64,000 nucleotides of DNA, from the NCBI RefSeq assembly GCF_000442255.1, contig NZ_KE557274.1:611311-675310 (forward strand), written 5' to 3'. Source of the stretch: Salipiger mucosus DSM 16094 (GTDB taxonomy: Bacteria; Pseudomonadota; Alphaproteobacteria; Rhodobacterales; Rhodobacteraceae). The notes beneath the pieces were generated by a model, which worked only from the letters and a program-made list of their open reading frames with translations, was not told where the DNA came from and ran no database searches. The position numbers were made by a program, and so were the translations under genes. Positions 1 to 8,924 of the stretch are shown here, one piece after another (positions within the stretch are counted from its first letter, which is position 1; each line of letters begins with the position of its first letter).

Positions 1-1
1 C

Positions 2-496
2 CACTTCGGTTCGGACGTCTCCGGCCTCTTTTCCTCCGAGTATCAGGACGCACCGTGGTCCCTGGCGAAGGTCGGCGACCTCCTGTCGCACATCTGGATT
101 CCCGTCATCATCCTCGGCACCAGCGCGACCGCAAGCCTCGTGCGCATCATGCGCGCCAACCTTCTGGATGAGCTGTACCGCCCGTACGTGACGACCGCAC
201 GGGCCAAGGGTCTGTCCGAGTTCCGGCTCATCATGAAATATCCCGTGCGCATCGCGATCAATCCGTTCATCTCGACGATCGGCTGGGCCTTTCCGCAACT
301 GATCTCGGGCGCCGTCATCACGGCCTTCGTGCTCTCGCTGCCGACATCGGGACCGCTCATGCTGCAGGCGCTTCTGGCACAGGACATGTATCTCGCGGGC
401 GCCTTCATCCTTCTGCTCTGCTGTCTTTCCATCGTCGGGATGCTCGTTTCCGACATCCTGCTCGCGGTGATCGACCCGCGCATTCGCTTCCGGTGA
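2..496 (+). CDS. ABC transporter permease, DppB/OppB type (C-terminal part)
   Basis: This is the C-terminal 164 residues of an inner-membrane permease of the dipeptide/oligopeptide ABC family; the start lies outside the window. The frame is open from base 2. It carries the cytoplasmic EAA-type loop that contacts the ATPase (YVTTARAKGLSEFRLIMKYP), flanked by hydrophobic segments, and ends with the family-typical DPRIRFR tail. Its stop overlaps the next permease gene by four bases (GTGA), so the two are almost certainly translationally coupled. The solute-binding protein that would define the substrate is not in the window. Confidence 0.9.
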   Translation, partial: HFGSDVSGLFSSEYQDAPWSLAKVGDLLSHIWIPVIILGTSATASLVRIMRANLLDELYRPYVTTARAKGLSEFRLIMKYPVRIAINPFISTIGWAFPQLISGAVITAFVLSLPTSGPLMLQALLAQDMYLAGAFILLLCCLSIVGMLVSDILLAVIDPRIRFR

Positions 497-1647
497 CACA
501 CATGACTGCCAATACCGAAACCGACCCCCGAGCCCTTGAACAGAAACCGGAAGATTTCGCGTCTCAGTGGCGCTTGATCTGGATCGCCTTCCGCAGGCAT
601 CGGCTGGCCATGACTGGCGCGATCATCGTACTGATGTTTTACCTCGTGGGTGCCTTTGCCGAAATCCTCGCTCCATTCGACCCGAACGAGAGTTCGTCGG
701 CAAACATCTACCACCCGCCGCAGATGGTTCGTTTCATCGACCACGACGCCGACGGCGGCTGGTCCTTTAGCCCGCACGTGATCGGGATGACGATGGAGCG
801 GGACAAGTTTACGCTCAAGACCACCTATACCGAGAACCCAGAGGATAAGATCTACCTCGACTTCTTCGGCAAGGGAGAGCCCTACAAGCTCTGGGGCCTC
901 ATCCCGATGGAGCGCCATTTCCTCACGACCGAGAACTCCGATGAGAGGTTCTTCCTCCTGGGCGCCGATCGCCTGGGGCGTGACATGCTCAGCCGGACGA
1001 TCTACGGAACCAGGGTCTCCATGTCCATCGGCCTGATCGGCGTGGGGCTCAGCCTGCTGCTGGGGCTGATCCTTGGCGGGGTCTCCGGCTACTACGGTGG
1101 CAAGGTCGACATGTTCATCCAGCGTATCGTCGAGCTGGTGATCTCGTTGCCGACGATTCCGATCTGGCTGGGCCTGAGCGCGGCACTGCCGCAGGACTGG
1201 TCTCCTCTGGCGCGATACTTCGCGATCACCATCATCCTGTCACTGGTGGCCTGGACTGAACTCGCCCGTGTCGTCCGTGGTAGGTTCCTGGCTCTGAGGA
1301 CCGAGGACTTCGTGACCGCGGCCCGGCTTGATGGCTGCAAGCGTGGCAGGGTGATCTTCCGGCACATGATGCCCTCGATGGTGAGCCACATCATCGCCTC
1401 GGTTACGCTGGCGATCCCCGTGATGATCATTGCCGAGACGTCGCTGTCGTTTCTCGGGCTCGGGCTGACGCCGCCGATCATCTCTTGGGGCGTGCTGCTG
1501 AAGGAGGCGCAGAACATCCGCTCTATCGCCCAGGCCCCCTGGCTTTTCGCACCCGGTGGCGCAGTCTGCCTTGCGGTGCTGGCTCTGAATTTCCTAGGCG
1601 ATGGTCTGCGTGACGCGGCCGACCCCTATGTGCAGGACAGTCACTGA
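493..1647 (+). CDS. ABC transporter permease, DppC/OppC type
   Basis: This second inner-membrane permease subunit has 384 residues, longer than the usual 280-300. One N-terminal membrane helix (about residues 36-60) is followed by a hydrophilic stretch of roughly 90 residues, probably periplasmic, before the five-helix transport domain. The EAA loop is visible near residues 272-300 (DFVTAARLDGCKRGRVIFRH). The GTG at 493 overlaps the upstream stop; an in-frame ATG at 502 is an alternative start. The gene overlaps the ATPase gene by one base, giving a tight permease-permease-ATPase operon. The long insert recurs in some OppC-like proteins of alphaproteobacteria, so it is probably not a fusion. 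Confidence 0.9.
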   Translation: MTHMTANTETDPRALEQKPEDFASQWRLIWIAFRRHRLAMTGAIIVLMFYLVGAFAEILAPFDPNESSSANIYHPPQMVRFIDHDADGGWSFSPHVIGMTMERDKFTLKTTYTENPEDKIYLDFFGKGEPYKLWGLIPMERHFLTTENSDERFFLLGADRLGRDMLSRTIYGTRVSMSIGLIGVGLSLLLGLILGGVSGYYGGKVDMFIQRIVELVISLPTIPIWLGLSAALPQDWSPLARYFAITIILSLVAWTELARVVRGRFLALRTEDFVTAARLDGCKRGRVIFRHMMPSMVSHIIASVTLAIPVMIIAETSLSFLGLGLTPPIISWGVLLKEAQNIRSIAQAPWLFAPGGAVCLAVLALNFLGDGLRDAADPYVQDSH

Positions 1648-3401
1648 TGGATGGTGAAACAATGACTTCCGAGTGGAACACGCCGGTTCTGGAACTCAAG
1701 AACCTAACGACCGAATTCGTGACCAAGCGCGGAGCCTTCCGCGCGGTTGATGACGTCTCGCTTGAACTTCACGCCGGCAAGACCCTGTGCGTCGTCGGTG
1801 AAAGCGGCTCTGGCAAGAGCGTGATGTCGCGTTCGATTCTGCAGATCGTCGATCCGCCGGGCCGGGTGGCCGGGGGGCAGGCGCTCCTGCACCGGCACCG
1901 CACTGCGCGTGCCGGTGCAGGGGAAGAGACTGTCGACCTGCTGAAACTCAACCCAAAGTCCAGGGCGATCCGCAGCCTGCGTGGGCGCGACGTCGCCATG
2001 ATCTTCCAGGAGCCGATGAGTTCCTTGTCACCGGTCCACCGGATCGGCGATCAGGTCGGCGAGGCGATCCGTCTGCACGAGCCGGTCTCGAAGAAGGACG
2101 CGCGCGAAAGGACGTTCGAGTTGCTGCGCAAGGTCGAGATCCCGAACCCGGGCAAGGCTATCGACCAGTTCCCTTTCGAGTTTTCGGGGGGCATGCGGCA
2201 ACGGGCGATGATCGCCATGGCGCTGGCCTGCAATCCCACGGTGCTCATCGCGGACGAACCGACGACGGCGCTTGACGTGACCATCCAGGCCGAGATCCTC
2301 GACCTGATCCGCTCGATCCAGGACGACAGCGACATGGCGGTCCTGTTCATCACGCACGACATGGGCGTGGTGGCGGAAATCGCGGACGAGATCGCGGTCA
2401 TGCGGTTCGGCAAGGTGGTCGAGACCGGTGATGTCTACGACATTTTCGAGAGACCTCAGCACTACTACACGCAACGCCTACTTAATTCAGTTCGCGAACT
2501 CGATCACCCGTCGGAACGGCGGCTTGCCATGCGCAAGGAACGTCCGGTGGGCGCGCCATGTTTGGTGTCGGACAACGTCCGCAAGGTGTTCGGTGGTAGC
2601 AAGAGTTGGTTCGGAACGGAGGTCGAAGGCCTGGTCGCCGTCAACGACGCTGAGCTCGAGCTTCGTTCTGGCGAGAACCTGGGCATCGTCGGCGAAAGCG
2701 GTTCGGGCAAGACCACGCTTGGACGCTGTCTGCAGCGCGTGCACGATGTCACTGCCGGGAGGATCCTCTACACCGACAGCTCCGGACTGGAGCGCGATCT
2801 CGCGCCGCTCACGGAAAACCAGCTGGAGCAACCTTGGCGCGACATTCGCACCGTGTTTCAGGACCCGTTCTCGTCGCTCAATCCGCGCATGACGATAGGC
2901 CAGATCATCGCCGAGCCGCTTGTCGTCGAAGGCAAGTTGACCGGCCCGCAGATCCGTGAACGAGTCTACGAGTTGCTCGAACTGGTGGGGCTTCCGGTGT
3001 CGGCATATATGCGCTATCCGCACGCTTTCTCGGGCGGCCAGCGTCAGCGTGTCTCCATCGCCCGTGCGATCGCGCCCAACCCGCGCATCATTATCGCGGA
3101 CGAGGCGACCTCGGCGCTGGATGTCAGCTTGCGGACGCAGATCCTCGACCTGCTACTGGATCTTCAGGAGCGGCTGGATCTGAGCTTCATCCTGATCAGC
3201 CACGACATCGCCGTCATCCGCTATTTCTGCGACCGCATCGCGGTCATGTATCGCGGCCGGATCGTCGAAACCGGCGATACCGAGACGGTTTGCAACACTC
3301 CACAGCACGAATACACCCAGTCCTTGCTTTCGGCCGTCCCGGTGGCGGATCCGCGGGCGCGCGGACAGAAGCAGCGTGTTCGTTACCGCGAAGCCATCTG
3401 A
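1647..3401 (+). CDS. ABC transporter ATP-binding protein, fused DppD-DppF type
   Basis: This 584-residue protein carries two complete nucleotide-binding domains and would energise the two upstream permeases. NBD1 has Walker A GESGSGKS (about residue 51), signature FSGGMRQR and Walker B LIADEPTTALD. NBD2 has Walker A GESGSGKT (about 350), signature FSGGQRQR and Walker B IIADEATSALD. Each half has the switch histidine (ITHD, ISHD) and is followed by the short region typical of peptide-type importers. The ATG at 1647 shares a base with the previous stop; a second in-frame ATG lies at 1662. Single-chain double ATPases are common in Rhodobacterales peptide and glycoside importers. Confidence 0.93.
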   Translation: MDGETMTSEWNTPVLELKNLTTEFVTKRGAFRAVDDVSLELHAGKTLCVVGESGSGKSVMSRSILQIVDPPGRVAGGQALLHRHRTARAGAGEETVDLLKLNPKSRAIRSLRGRDVAMIFQEPMSSLSPVHRIGDQVGEAIRLHEPVSKKDARERTFELLRKVEIPNPGKAIDQFPFEFSGGMRQRAMIAMALACNPTVLIADEPTTALDVTIQAEILDLIRSIQDDSDMAVLFITHDMGVVAEIADEIAVMRFGKVVETGDVYDIFERPQHYYTQRLLNSVRELDHPSERRLAMRKERPVGAPCLVSDNVRKVFGGSKSWFGTEVEGLVAVNDAELELRSGENLGIVGESGSGKTTLGRCLQRVHDVTAGRILYTDSSGLERDLAPLTENQLEQPWRDIRTVFQDPFSSLNPRMTIGQIIAEPLVVEGKLTGPQIRERVYELLELVGLPVSAYMRYPHAFSGGQRQRVSIARAIAPNPRIIIADEATSALDVSLRTQILDLLLDLQERLDLSFILISHDIAVIRYFCDRIAVMYRGRIVETGDTETVCNTPQHEYTQSLLSAVPVADPRARGQKQRVRYREAI

Positions 3402-3411
3402 GGTTCCTTTC

Positions 3412-4620
3412 ATGAAGATAACAGACATCAAGACCTTTCTGATGCAGGTCGGCTCGCGGCCGGGCATGCCGGCCGGGGCCGGTTCATTCCGCGGTTCGCG
3501 AAACTGGCTCTTCCTAAAGGTTGAAACCGACGAGGGCGTCTACGGCATTGGCGAATGCTCGGGGTGGCCAAGGGTCATCGAGCGGGCGGTGCAGGATCTT
3601 GCCTCCATCCTGATCGGTGAGGATCCGCGTGACATCGACCGGTTGTGGCACCGTCTCTATGTCGGGACGATGGGCCACGGCATTACCGGAACCGTCGGCG
3701 GCGGCGCCCTGACGGGCATCGAGATGGCGCTTTGGGACATCAAGGGCAAGGTGCTGGGCCAGCCCGTCTGGAACCTTCTGGGTGGCAAGTTCCGCGACAC
3801 GATCCCTGTCTACGGCCACGCGAAGTCGCCCGAGCGCGCGCGCGAGCTGATGGAGCGCGGCTACAGCGCGGTGAAGGTCGGTTTCACCGGCGGCGTGGAT
3901 CTCGATCTCGTGGCGGCGATCCGCGAGACGGTGGGTTCGGAGGCCGACGTGATGGTCGACGCGCACGGGCCGTCCTGGATGACCCCCGCCGACGCGATAG
4001 CGGTCGGGCGCGAACTGGAAAAACTGGACCTGCTTTTCTACGAGGACCCAGTTGCGCCGGAAAACCTCGACGCGCTGGAGAGGGTGCGCGATGCTGTAGA
4101 CATCCCACTAGCTGCGGGCGAACGTGTCAGCACGATCTGGGGCATCCGTCCTTATGTCGAACGCGACCTTGTGGACGTCATCCAACCCGACACCGGCCGG
4201 GCCGGGGGTTTAACCCAGATGCGCAAGATGGCGGCAATGGCCGAGTCCCATTACATCACGATGGCGCCGCACTCCGGTTCGCTTGGTCCCGTGGCAGAGT
4301 TTGCCGCGCTGCATGTCATGGCGACGATCCCGAATGTGCTGATGCTGGAACGGGTCGAGATCGATTGGCAGGGCCGCTACGAGGTTGTAACACCGGTGCT
4401 CAAGGCTGAGAATGGCGCCTTGCCGGTGCCGGATGCACCGGGTCTTGGCGTGGAACTGGTCGAAGAAGAAATCGAGAAGTACCCCAGCCAACGCAATGTG
4501 GCGGACATGCCGGACAACGAAAACGCCTATGAGCCGGGAACTTTTGGCGAATGCGTCTATTTTCAGCCCCGGCTGCGCCGGCGGTCTCGCCTGCGCCTGA
4601 AGCGGTCGGACGAGGCCTGA
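3412..4620 (+). CDS. Enolase-superfamily sugar-acid dehydratase (mandelate racemase/galactonate dehydratase type)
   Basis: This 402-residue cytoplasmic enzyme would abstract the alpha proton of a sugar acid and eliminate water to give a 2-keto-3-deoxy acid. The N-terminal capping domain (about 1-125) precedes a TIM barrel. Barrel residues visible in order are the lysine in AVKVGF, an Asp-x-His pair in MVDAHGPSW (metal ligand plus acid/base His, as in galactonate dehydratases), FYEDP, the third metal ligand in AAGERVS, and a late catalytic His in TMAPHSGS. The start follows the ATPase gene by 10 bases with an AGG about 8 bases upstream. The exact substrate (aldonate or aldarate) cannot be read from these motifs. 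Confidence 0.87.
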   Translation: MKITDIKTFLMQVGSRPGMPAGAGSFRGSRNWLFLKVETDEGVYGIGECSGWPRVIERAVQDLASILIGEDPRDIDRLWHRLYVGTMGHGITGTVGGGALTGIEMALWDIKGKVLGQPVWNLLGGKFRDTIPVYGHAKSPERARELMERGYSAVKVGFTGGVDLDLVAAIRETVGSEADVMVDAHGPSWMTPADAIAVGRELEKLDLLFYEDPVAPENLDALERVRDAVDIPLAAGERVSTIWGIRPYVERDLVDVIQPDTGRAGGLTQMRKMAAMAESHYITMAPHSGSLGPVAEFAALHVMATIPNVLMLERVEIDWQGRYEVVTPVLKAENGALPVPDAPGLGVELVEEEIEKYPSQRNVADMPDNENAYEPGTFGECVYFQPRLRRRSRLRLKRSDEA

Positions 4621-4626
4621 GCGGGC

Positions 4627-5652
4627 ATGGTTCTGGCAGTGGACACAGGACATGAGACAGCGGACGGCCTATGGGCGGTTGCTCTGGCGGGAGAAGGTGC
4701 GGTGGCGCTCTGCGCGTTGGCTCCGGTGACGGGCGCGTTTGACGTCATAGACAAGCAGTTTCTGCCCGGGGGCACGGGCAGCTGCCGCGGCGTGCCGATG
4801 GCCGCGAGCGCGGACAAGGGCCGGATCTACGTCGCCTGGCGCGGCGAAGCATTCCGGTTGTTCAGCTTTGCCCTTGATCGCGATGCACGCCGCCTGACCT
4901 GCCTTGGGGGCGCCAGCCTGCCCGCTAGCATGTGTTATACCACCGTCTCCTCATGCGGCCAGGTTGTGCTGTCGACATCCAACACGGGCAGCGTGATCGC
5001 TGTCAGCGTGATTGACGAGGAGGGCAGGGCGGGCGACCCGCTCCTGACGCAGGAGGCTTTCAAGGCACATTGCCTGGTCATGGCGGCGAATGGACTGGCC
5101 TATGTGACCAGCCTACGGGGCGATTTCGTTCAGAGCTACGCTTTTGATGCCGCGCGCCGTGATCTGAAACCTTTGACCCGGCTCGAACTGCCGGAGGCCT
5201 CCGGGCCGCGGCACATCGTTTTCACCGCAGACGGGACACGCGCCTACCTGTTGTCGGAATTCGCGGGGACGCTGACGTCACTGAACGTGGATGCCGAAAC
5301 TGGTTCTTTGTCTGTGCTGGACAGGGTCGAGATGCTGCCTGGCGTGAAAAGGGCTTGGGCCGCCGAACTGCGGTTGGGGCCGGATCAGACTGTGCTATAT
5401 GCTTCCGAGCGCAGCACCTCGCAGATCTTCGCTTACCGTACCGGAACACACGGCGGGATGGAGTTGATCGGTGCCGTTCCTGCGCCAGAGTGCCCGACTG
5501 CATTTGACCTATGTGTCACGGGACGCCACCTTGTCGCACTTGGCGAGAAGAGTGGCGAGGCATGGGTCTATCGTATTGACGGGGACGGGCTGCCCGATCG
5601 CGTCACCCGGACTGAAATCGGTGCCGTGCCCAGCTGGACGCTGGCGCTTTGA
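4627..5652 (+). CDS. Beta-propeller lactonase-family protein
   Basis: This 341-residue protein has the repeated beta-strand pattern and small conserved motifs of the 6-phosphogluconolactonase-like seven-bladed propeller (lactonase family), for example SGPRHIVFTADGTRAYLLSE (about residues 193-212). It has no obvious signal peptide, so it is predicted cytoplasmic. Family members open sugar lactones to the free acids. Sitting 6 bases after a sugar-acid dehydratase, the simplest role is hydrolysis of the lactone that feeds that enzyme. Family-level assignment is reasonable; substrate and even activity are inferred, since propeller proteins of this type also serve other roles. Confidence 0.7.
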   Translation: MVLAVDTGHETADGLWAVALAGEGAVALCALAPVTGAFDVIDKQFLPGGTGSCRGVPMAASADKGRIYVAWRGEAFRLFSFALDRDARRLTCLGGASLPASMCYTTVSSCGQVVLSTSNTGSVIAVSVIDEEGRAGDPLLTQEAFKAHCLVMAANGLAYVTSLRGDFVQSYAFDAARRDLKPLTRLELPEASGPRHIVFTADGTRAYLLSEFAGTLTSLNVDAETGSLSVLDRVEMLPGVKRAWAAELRLGPDQTVLYASERSTSQIFAYRTGTHGGMELIGAVPAPECPTAFDLCVTGRHLVALGEKSGEAWVYRIDGDGLPDRVTRTEIGAVPSWTLAL

Positions 5653-5681
5653 ACTTCGAACTTCACCTCAAGGACCTGACG

Positions 5682-6428
5682 ATGAAAAAGAGCACCCGCG
5701 AGAAGTTCCAGCATATCTCTGTCGCGACCATTGCCACGGCGCTCTACAAGCGTGGTCTGCGCCACCAGGTGATCCAGGGCGTGCATCCAGTGGGTTGGAA
5801 GGGGCAGAACATGGTCGGTCCCGCTTTCACCCTGCGTTATGTGCCCGCCCGCGAGGATCGCAACGGGATCGAGGCTTTTCGTAATCCAGAGCACAAGCAG
5901 CGCGTCGCCATCGAAACCTGTCCGGAAGGGCATGTTCTGGTCATGGACAGCCGCAAGCAGGCAGAGGCCGCCTCGGCGGGGGACATCCTGATCACGCGGT
6001 TGATGAAACGCGGCGGGGCTGGGGTGGTCACCGACGGTGGGTTTCGCGATGCAATGAATATCGCCACGCTGGACATCCCCGCCTACCATTCGCGCCCGTC
6101 CAGCCCGACGAACCTGACCAATAACGAGGCCATTGCCATCAACGAGCCGATCGGTTGCGGCGACGCGCCGGTCTTTCCGGGTGACGTGATAGTGGGTGAC
6201 GCGGATTGCGTGATCGTGGTTCCGGCCGGGATCGCCGACGAGGTCGCAGATGAATGTGTCGAGATGACCGCGTTCGAGGCTTTCGTGGCCGAACGGGTGG
6301 CCACAGGCGACACGATCATTGGCCTCTATCCGTGCACAAAAGAGGAAAATCGCGCTGCCTACGAGGCATGGCTTGCGGCTAAGGATGCCTCCTATTTCTA
6401 CCATCGGATCAAGCACGATGAGCACTGA
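5682..6428 (+). CDS. RraA-like / HMG-CHA aldolase family protein
   Basis: This 248-residue protein belongs to the RraA-like fold, whose catalytic members are class II (metal-dependent) pyruvate aldolases acting on 4-hydroxy-4-methyl-2-oxoglutarate and similar acids. The core signature is present: GDILITRLMKRGGAGVVTDG followed by GFRD, giving the Gly-rich loop and the Arg-Asp pair used for substrate and metal binding. The ATG at 5682 is preferred because an AAGGA lies 7 bases upstream; an in-frame TTG at 5649 would overlap the lactonase gene. In this cluster a retro-aldol step on a 2-keto-3-deoxy sugar acid is the likely role, but some RraA-like proteins are only RNase E inhibitors. Confidence 0.75.
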   Translation: MKKSTREKFQHISVATIATALYKRGLRHQVIQGVHPVGWKGQNMVGPAFTLRYVPAREDRNGIEAFRNPEHKQRVAIETCPEGHVLVMDSRKQAEAASAGDILITRLMKRGGAGVVTDGGFRDAMNIATLDIPAYHSRPSSPTNLTNNEAIAINEPIGCGDAPVFPGDVIVGDADCVIVVPAGIADEVADECVEMTAFEAFVAERVATGDTIIGLYPCTKEENRAAYEAWLAAKDASYFYHRIKHDEH

Positions 6429-6822
6429 GACCATCCGCCGTACTGGCGAGCCAATGATCCATCATCTTCGCTGGGCCTTTGCCGTCACTGTACTAGGCTT
6501 GGTTCTTGGTGCGGTTGACTGCCGGAACGCGACCGGCACGGCCTCCGGCATACTGACGCTCTTCTTTACCTGTGCCGTTCTGATAGTGCTTGAGATCAGC
6601 CTGTCCTTCGACAATGCCAACAAGATCAAGTCCATTTCGCCTAAATGGCAGGGCCGGTTCCTGACCTGGGACATCTTGATCGCGGACTTTGGCATGCGGA
6701 GTCGGTCGTGCATATCTCCGAGGATGGGAGGCGTGGCCATGAGCGGGCTTGCGCTTAGATCGTCGATCCGCCGAAACCACGTGTTGCCTGCTCAAGGCCA
6801 CGGGCGGGCGCATAATGTGTAA
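6418..6822 (+). pseudogene. DUF475/TerC-like membrane protein remnant
   Basis: The frame opening with ATG at 6418 (or 6454) reads like the N-terminus of a DUF475/TerC-family integral membrane protein: FAVTVLGLVLGA, then LEISLSFDNA, then WQGRFLTWDILIADFGMR. From memory of the family, the segment after SFDNA should continue with VVNA before the next helix. Here those residues are missing and homology ends at GMR near 6708. The rest of the frame (to 6822) is arginine/serine-rich and unrelated. A functional protein would be over 300 residues, so this is a degraded 5' fragment. It overlaps the end of the RraA-like gene. Confidence 0.6.
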
Positions 6823-6834
6823 GTTCGTCGTATT

Positions 6835-6844
6835 GGTATATACC
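6835..6844. promoter_or_regulatory. Candidate GntR operator palindrome
   Basis: GGTATATACC is a perfect 10-bp palindrome within TTGGTATATACCGT, about 94 bp before the GntR start codon. FCD-type GntR regulators typically bind short T/G-GTATAC-type palindromes, so this is a plausible autoregulatory operator. Only the palindrome is directly visible; binding is inferred. Confidence 0.4.
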
Positions 6845-6937
6845 GTCGAAGTCATGTAATCCTCGGTGGACTGTAGGGCTCGGAATGATCCTGCCCGCCG
6901 AAAACAACCGGGCAAACGTCCGAGCGAGAGGAAAACA

Positions 6938-7657
6938 ATGGATCCGGCAACAGGAAATACGCAGCTCAGCTCGGGTGCCGGGCCGAAAACCAGGAAAGTC
7001 CGGGAACCCGGCTATAGTCGGATTGCGCATCTGCTTCGCGAAGAGATCTTTGGTGGGCAACTCATGGCGGGGACGCGCCTGAAAGTCTCCGAGGTCGCAA
7101 AGCGTTACGGCACCAGCACCAATCCCGCGCGCGAGGCGCTTCAGGTACTGGAGGGCGAAGGGCTGGTCACAATCGAGCCCAACCGCGGCGCCAGCGTGCG
7201 CGGAATCAGCGAGGACATGCTCCTGAACGTGTTCGAACTGAAGATCGTTCTGTGGGAATATGTCGCGAAGGGGTTCGTCGAATCCGCGTCTTCCGACGAG
7301 ATTGCCCAATTGCGACGCCACCAGGAAGACTGCGAGAAGGCAGTCCAGGCCTGCGATGAGATAGGGTTTCGCGAGGCCAATCTCGCTTTCCACGGCTGTA
7401 TCGTGGACAGCCACCACAACACCGAGGCCGTCTCGATCATCCGCAAACATGACAGTTGGCTGCAGGCCCTGTCGAAGTCGGACCCGCCCACGCTTGCCCA
7501 GATGCGCCGGTCTTCTGCCGAGCATTGGCGCATCGTCGAGGCCGTGGAAAAGGGCGAGGCAGAGGAAGCCGGGCGCGCCATCAAGGAGCATCTTGTCAAC
7601 ACGCAGACGGCTTTCCTCGACCGCCTGCGCCGCAAGCGCCTGAAGGCGGCCGACTGA
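6938..7657 (+). CDS. GntR-family transcriptional regulator (FCD/FadR subfamily)
   Basis: This 239-residue regulator has an N-terminal winged helix-turn-helix (about residues 25-90, with the GntR motif GTRLKVSEVAKRYGTSTNPA followed by REAL) and an all-helical FCD ligand-binding domain (about 98-225). FCD metal-binding positions appear as the aspartate/histidine set around FREANLAFHG and SAEHWRIVEAVE. A strong ribosome-binding site (GAGAGGA) sits 6 bases before the ATG at 6938, so longer upstream in-frame starts are unlikely. It probably represses the surrounding sugar-acid genes, with a pathway acid as inducer; that role is inferred from position. Confidence 0.9.
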   Translation: MDPATGNTQLSSGAGPKTRKVREPGYSRIAHLLREEIFGGQLMAGTRLKVSEVAKRYGTSTNPAREALQVLEGEGLVTIEPNRGASVRGISEDMLLNVFELKIVLWEYVAKGFVESASSDEIAQLRRHQEDCEKAVQACDEIGFREANLAFHGCIVDSHHNTEAVSIIRKHDSWLQALSKSDPPTLAQMRRSSAEHWRIVEAVEKGEAEEAGRAIKEHLVNTQTAFLDRLRRKRLKAAD

Positions 7658-7700
7658 GCGGCCGAACCGGTTCACGATCCGAGTTCCGGCTTTCCGCGAC

Positions 7701-7748
7701 GGTCCGGTGGTGCTGCACCGGAACCGATGATCCGTCACGCATCATCGG
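7701..7748 (+). other. Two adjacent inverted repeats after the GntR gene
   Basis: A first stem pairs GGTCCGGTG with CACCGGAACC (one bulged base). It is followed directly by a perfect 8-bp inverted repeat, CCGATGAT and ATCATCGG, with a 9-base spacer (7724-7748). There is no T-run, so this is not a classical intrinsic terminator. It may be a 3'-end structure of the gntR mRNA or an operator for the downstream promoter. Confidence 0.35.
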
Positions 7749-7812
7749 CGGCCGTTCTCGATGTATTTCAGAGGCTTGTCGCATGTTCTCAGGTCATGAG
7801 CGCAGTTTTCGT

Positions 7813-7841
7813 TTGAATATAGCACACTAAGTGAATAAAAT
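7813..7841 (+). promoter_or_regulatory. Sigma-70-like promoter for the dehydrogenase genes
   Basis: A -35 box TTGAAT (7813-7818) and a -10 box TAAAAT (7836-7841) are separated by exactly 17 bases, 22 bp before the start codon of the hydroxyacid dehydrogenase. The spacer contains the small palindrome CACTAAGTG (7825-7833), a possible repressor site. The local AT content stands out against the GC-rich surroundings. Confidence 0.55.
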
Positions 7842-7862
7842 AATGTAGAAACCTGAGGGGCG

Positions 7863-8867
7863 ATGACGGGGCAAATGACAAACACGGCAACTTTCCTTTC
7901 CAGCAACTTGCCCTTTGATACCGACCAGTGGGCCCGGCTCGAGGCGGTGCTTCCGCCGGGACGGATGCTGCGTGTCGATACCAGCGACGATGCGGCCGTC
8001 GAAGCCGCGCTGGCCGAGGCCGAGATCGCGATCCTCCACAGCGACCTCGATCAGCGCTTCATCGACGCCCCACGGCTGAAATGGGTGCATTGCGACCATG
8101 CGGGCCTGACCAGGTCGGCGCGCCCGGAGGTCTTTGAAAAGGGGCTGATCGTCACCGGTTCGGCTGGCCGGTCGGGTCCGGCGCTGGCAGAGCATGTGAT
8201 GATGTTCTCGCTGATGCTCTGCGCCCGTTATCCGGACTTCTACGAGGCGCAGAAACGGCATGAATGGCGCCGGGTGCCAGAAATGGACGATCTCTTTGCG
8301 CTCTCCGGCCGCACGATGGGGATCATCGGCATGGGGAATACCGGCAAGGAGCTCGCCACCCGCGCCAAGGCCTTCAACATGAAGGTCCTGGGTTACCGGC
8401 GCCGCGACGAACCGGCCCCCGAGGGCGTGGACCAGATGTATTGCAGCGACAAGGGCGAGGGGATCGACGAGATCCTGGAACAGGCCGACATCGTTGCGCT
8501 GGTCATCAACCTGTCCGATGCTACCCATCACATGATCGGGGCGGAACAGTTCGCGCGCATGAAACGCTCGGCCATCCTGGTGAACCTCGCGCGCGGGGCG
8601 GTGGTCGATCAGGACGCTTTGATCGCGGCCCTCACCGAAGGACGAATTGCGGGGGCCGGTATAGACGTCATGACGCCGGAGCCTCTTCCTGAGGGTCACC
8701 CGCTTTGGGATGTACCCAACTTGCTGATCACGCCGCATTTCTCGGCCAAGCTACCGGATCGGTCCGAGAGGTCACTGAAGATGATCTTGGACAACCTGCA
8801 CCGCTATCGGACGGGCCAAGAAATGCTGAACCAGATCAGTGAAGAGGACAGCTGGTCCAAAGGCTGA
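7863..8867 (+). CDS. D-2-hydroxyacid dehydrogenase (NAD(P)-dependent)
   Basis: This 334-residue cytoplasmic oxidoreductase reduces a 2-keto acid to a D-2-hydroxy acid, or the reverse. The nucleotide-binding Rossmann fold is seen as GIIGMGNTGKEL (about residue 153). The catalytic set is present: Arg in NLARGAVVDQDAL, Glu in DVMTPEPLPEGHPLW and His in ITPHFSAK. Length matches the glyoxylate/hydroxypyruvate reductase-like branch. ATG at 7863 has a GAGGG only 2-3 bases upstream; ATG at 7875 is an in-frame alternative. Within this cluster it could interconvert hydroxypyruvate or glyoxylate with glycerate or glycolate, which is an inference. Confidence 0.88.
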   Translation: MTGQMTNTATFLSSNLPFDTDQWARLEAVLPPGRMLRVDTSDDAAVEAALAEAEIAILHSDLDQRFIDAPRLKWVHCDHAGLTRSARPEVFEKGLIVTGSAGRSGPALAEHVMMFSLMLCARYPDFYEAQKRHEWRRVPEMDDLFALSGRTMGIIGMGNTGKELATRAKAFNMKVLGYRRRDEPAPEGVDQMYCSDKGEGIDEILEQADIVALVINLSDATHHMIGAEQFARMKRSAILVNLARGAVVDQDALIAALTEGRIAGAGIDVMTPEPLPEGHPLWDVPNLLITPHFSAKLPDRSERSLKMILDNLHRYRTGQEMLNQISEEDSWSKG

Positions 8868-8924
8868 GCCCATCACTTGGTGGCATGGCCCGCAAACTCT
8901 ACTCAAGACAAGGAAAAATTCGAC

